This document shows, piece after piece, positions 13,015 to 13,856 of a stretch of 13,856 nt of DNA. A program made the position numbers and the translations under genes. Position 1 is the first letter of the stretch, and each line of letters starts with the position of its first letter. The stretch is from an uncultured Oscillospiraceae bacterium (GTDB taxonomy: Bacteria; Bacillota; Clostridia; Oscillospirales; Oscillospiraceae): assembly GCA_900768135.1 (NCBI GenBank), contig CAAGBT010000043.1, forward strand, positions 1-13,856. The letters run 5' to 3'. Below the pieces are notes generated by a model that made no database searches, had not been told where the DNA came from, and saw nothing but the letters and a program-made list of their open reading frames with translations.

Positions 13015-13040
13015 CACGGCTGAAAAATCTTCCAGCCGTG
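13015..13040. promoter_or_regulatory. 26-bp palindrome, candidate operator
   Basis: CACGGCTG (13015-13022) and CAGCCGTG (13033-13040) are perfect complements around a 10-bp A/T-rich centre. The palindrome abuts the extended -10 of the minus promoter and covers its spacer and -35, and lies just before spoVT. There is no T-run on either side and no gene reads into it, so a terminator is unlikely; an operator is the better reading. Confidence 0.5.
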
Positions 13041-13045
13041 ATCTT

Positions 13046-13074
13046 GGATAAATTGGCGGCTTTTCCAAAGACTA
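13046..13074 (+). promoter_or_regulatory. Weak sigma-G-like promoter candidate for spoVT
   Basis: GGATA (13046-13050), a 17-nt spacer, then AAGACTA (13068-13074; 5 of 7 matches to the sigma-G -10 CATAMTA). spoVT is known to be sigma-G-dependent in Bacillus subtilis. No sigma-A promoter is evident here. This rests on a weak match plus that precedent. Confidence 0.3.
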
Positions 13075-13111
13075 AGCGCAGCTCAGCAAACAACAAAAGG
13101 AGTTTTGATAT

Positions 13112-13654
13112 ATGAAAGCAACCGGAATAGTCAGGCGGATCGACGACCTCGGGCGCATCGTCATTCCCAAGGAGATCCGCCGCACCATGCGTATCCGCGA
13201 GGGCGACCCGTTGGAGATCTACACGAGCAAGGACGGCGAGGTCATTTTCAAAAAGTACTCCCTCATGGGCGGCGTGGACGAATTTGCCGCGCAGCTCTGC
13301 GATACGCTCAGCAAATCGACCGGCGCGTCCGTTGCCGTCACCGACCGCGACAGCGTGATCGCTGCGGCGGGCAGCGCGCGGCGCGACCTGATCGGCAAGC
13401 GCATCAGCCCGCAACTGGAGCAGATCATGGAGGATCGGGGCATTTACCGTTCCTCTGCCAGCGAACGCAGCGTGTTTGTCACCGAATCGCTCGACCGCTA
13501 CTGCGCATCTGTTGCCGCGCCGATCATTTCCGAGGGCGATGCGCTGGGTCTGGTACTGTTTGTCGGCTCCGAGGGCAGCGCGCCCGCCGGCGACACGGAA
13601 TACAAGCTCGCCCAGGCCATTGCCGGATTCCTCGGCAAGCATATGGAGAGCTGA
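13112..13654 (+). CDS. spoVT: Stage V sporulation regulator SpoVT (AbrB-GAF)
   Basis: SpoVT controls sigma-G-dependent genes in the forespore and affects coat assembly and germination. The 180-residue product has an N-terminal AbrB swapped-hairpin DNA-binding domain (MKATGIVRRIDDLGRIVIPK, EIRRTMRIREGDPLEIY; residues 1-50) and a C-terminal GAF-like domain (about 55-178: LSKSTGASVAVTDRDSVIAA through LGLVLFVGSEG). Length matches B. subtilis SpoVT (178). AAAAGGAG ends 9 nt before the ATG. It is a single-gene unit ended by the terminator at 13667, divergent from the glycosylase gene; it is not followed here by the spoVB/mazG order known from Bacillus. Confidence 0.95.
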   Translation: MKATGIVRRIDDLGRIVIPKEIRRTMRIREGDPLEIYTSKDGEVIFKKYSLMGGVDEFAAQLCDTLSKSTGASVAVTDRDSVIAAAGSARRDLIGKRISPQLEQIMEDRGIYRSSASERSVFVTESLDRYCASVAAPIISEGDALGLVLFVGSEGSAPAGDTEYKLAQAIAGFLGKHMES

Positions 13655-13666
13655 AGCGGACAGAAA

Positions 13667-13693
13667 AAAGGAGAGGCGAAACGCCTCTCCTTT
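13667..13693. terminator. Bidirectional intrinsic terminator after spoVT
   Basis: AAAGGAGAGGCG (13667-13678), loop AAA, and its complement (13682-13693) form a 12-bp stem. On the minus strand it ends in TTTTTT, so it is a strong terminator for the gene entering from the right edge. On the plus strand the tract is TTTCTATTCT, weaker, but it probably serves spoVT. Confidence 0.88.
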
Positions 13694-13699
13694 CTATTC

Positions 13700-13855
13700 T
13701 CACTCAGCGTCTGCCGCCGAAGCCGCCGCCACGGCCGCCGCCGAAGCCGCCCCCACGGCTGCCGCCGAAGCCGCCCCCGCGACCGCCGCCAACTTTTCCA
13801 GTTCCGCCATTGCCTCACGCGCCGCCACCTGGTGTGCAGAAGCCAGACGTTCATC
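13700..13855 (-). CDS. C-terminal end of a gene cut by the window; repeat-coded tail, frame uncertain
   Basis: One minus-strand frame is open from the window edge to TGA at 13700. It reads DERLASAHQVAAREAMAELE, helical and protein-like, then a low-complexity Ala/Ser/Val tail. The frame shifted by -1 is open over 13704-13814 and reads the same DNA as GGGFGG(S/G)R repeats ending FGGRR and a stop, with GGC/TTC/CGC codons that suit this genome better. A 24-bp repeat (copies at 13713, 13737, 13761) builds the tail. The RGG-like reading resembles basic Gly-rich tails of RNA-binding or surface proteins, but has an in-frame TGA upstream (13815-13817). Identity of the gene is unknown; a frameshift in the data, or a recoding event, would join the two. 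Confidence 0.45.
   Translation of the reverse strand, partial: DERLASAHQVAAREAMAELEKLAAVAGAASAAAVGAASAAAVAAASAADAE
13713..13784. repeat. 24-bp tandem repeat
   Basis: GCCGCCGAAG starts at 13713, 13737 and 13761, a strict 24-bp period (8 codons) with mostly C/G flanks. It codes the tail of the partial minus-strand gene. Confidence 0.8.
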
Positions 13856-13856
13856 G

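Noticed and set aside
13015..13040. Hairpin upstream of spoVT as a transcription terminator
   Set aside because: Neither side has a T-run and no gene transcribes into it; it overlaps a promoter, so operator is the better reading.
1..13856. CRISPR arrays, insertion sequences, prophage or defence genes
   Set aside because: No regularly spaced direct repeats with unique spacers, and no transposase, integrase or nuclease genes were seen.

Overview
The window comes from a GC-rich, endospore-forming member of the Firmicutes, most likely Clostridia of the Oscillospiraceae/Ruminococcaceae kind. The evidence is spmA/spmB and spoVT (sporulation genes), the zinc-binding short form of ribosomal protein S14, an L24 with a C-terminal Cys4 zinc ribbon, a Firmicutes-type S10-spc gene order, and strong GGAGG ribosome binding sites. 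Species cannot be named from sequence alone.

Region 1 (1-8716, minus strand): most of the S10-spc ribosomal protein operon. In transcription order it reads rpsJ, rplC, rplD, rplW, rplB, rpsS, rplV, rpsC, rplP, rpmC, rpsQ, rplN, rplX, rplE, rpsZ (S14 type Z), rpsH, rplF, rplR (cut by the window edge). A textbook sigma-A promoter (TTGACA-17-TATTAT) with an A/T-rich upstream stretch lies at 8724-8752 and gives a leader of about 287 nt rich in hairpins. Gene junctions are 1-bp overlaps or gaps of 1-19 bp, with two exceptions. There are 143 bp between rpsJ and rplC, and 322 bp between rpsZ and rpsH; both spacers are full of inverted repeats. No tuf or fusA gene precedes rpsJ.

Region 2 (8885-10420): divergent from the ribosomal operon lie the spore maturation genes spmA and spmB, translationally coupled by overlap. 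spmB converges on, and overlaps by 50 bp, a minus-strand DUF1934-family gene.

Region 3 (10420-12979): a short divergent promoter region; an unrecognised 135-residue acidic protein on the plus strand; a very strong bidirectional terminator; then, on the minus strand, a probable two-gene unit made of a deoxyinosine-type DNA glycosylase (family 6 UDG-like) followed by a MATE-family multidrug/cation exporter.

Region 4 (12980-13856): a divergent control region holding a 26-bp palindrome that covers the glycosylase promoter spacer and -35; spoVT (AbrB-GAF sporulation regulator) on the plus strand; a bidirectional terminator; and the C-terminal end of a minus-strand gene with a 24-bp repeat that reads either as an Ala-rich or as an RGG/GGF-rich tail.

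The most interesting non-genic signal is the 322-bp insert between rpsZ and rpsH. It is an almost continuous series of hairpins, including a perfect 24-bp palindrome, two modules that share a 9-bp motif, and a 79-nt long imperfect hairpin that looks like a dispersed palindromic element. Second is the rpsJ-rplC spacer, with competing stem-loops and a 28-codon reading frame whose stop overlaps the rplC start.
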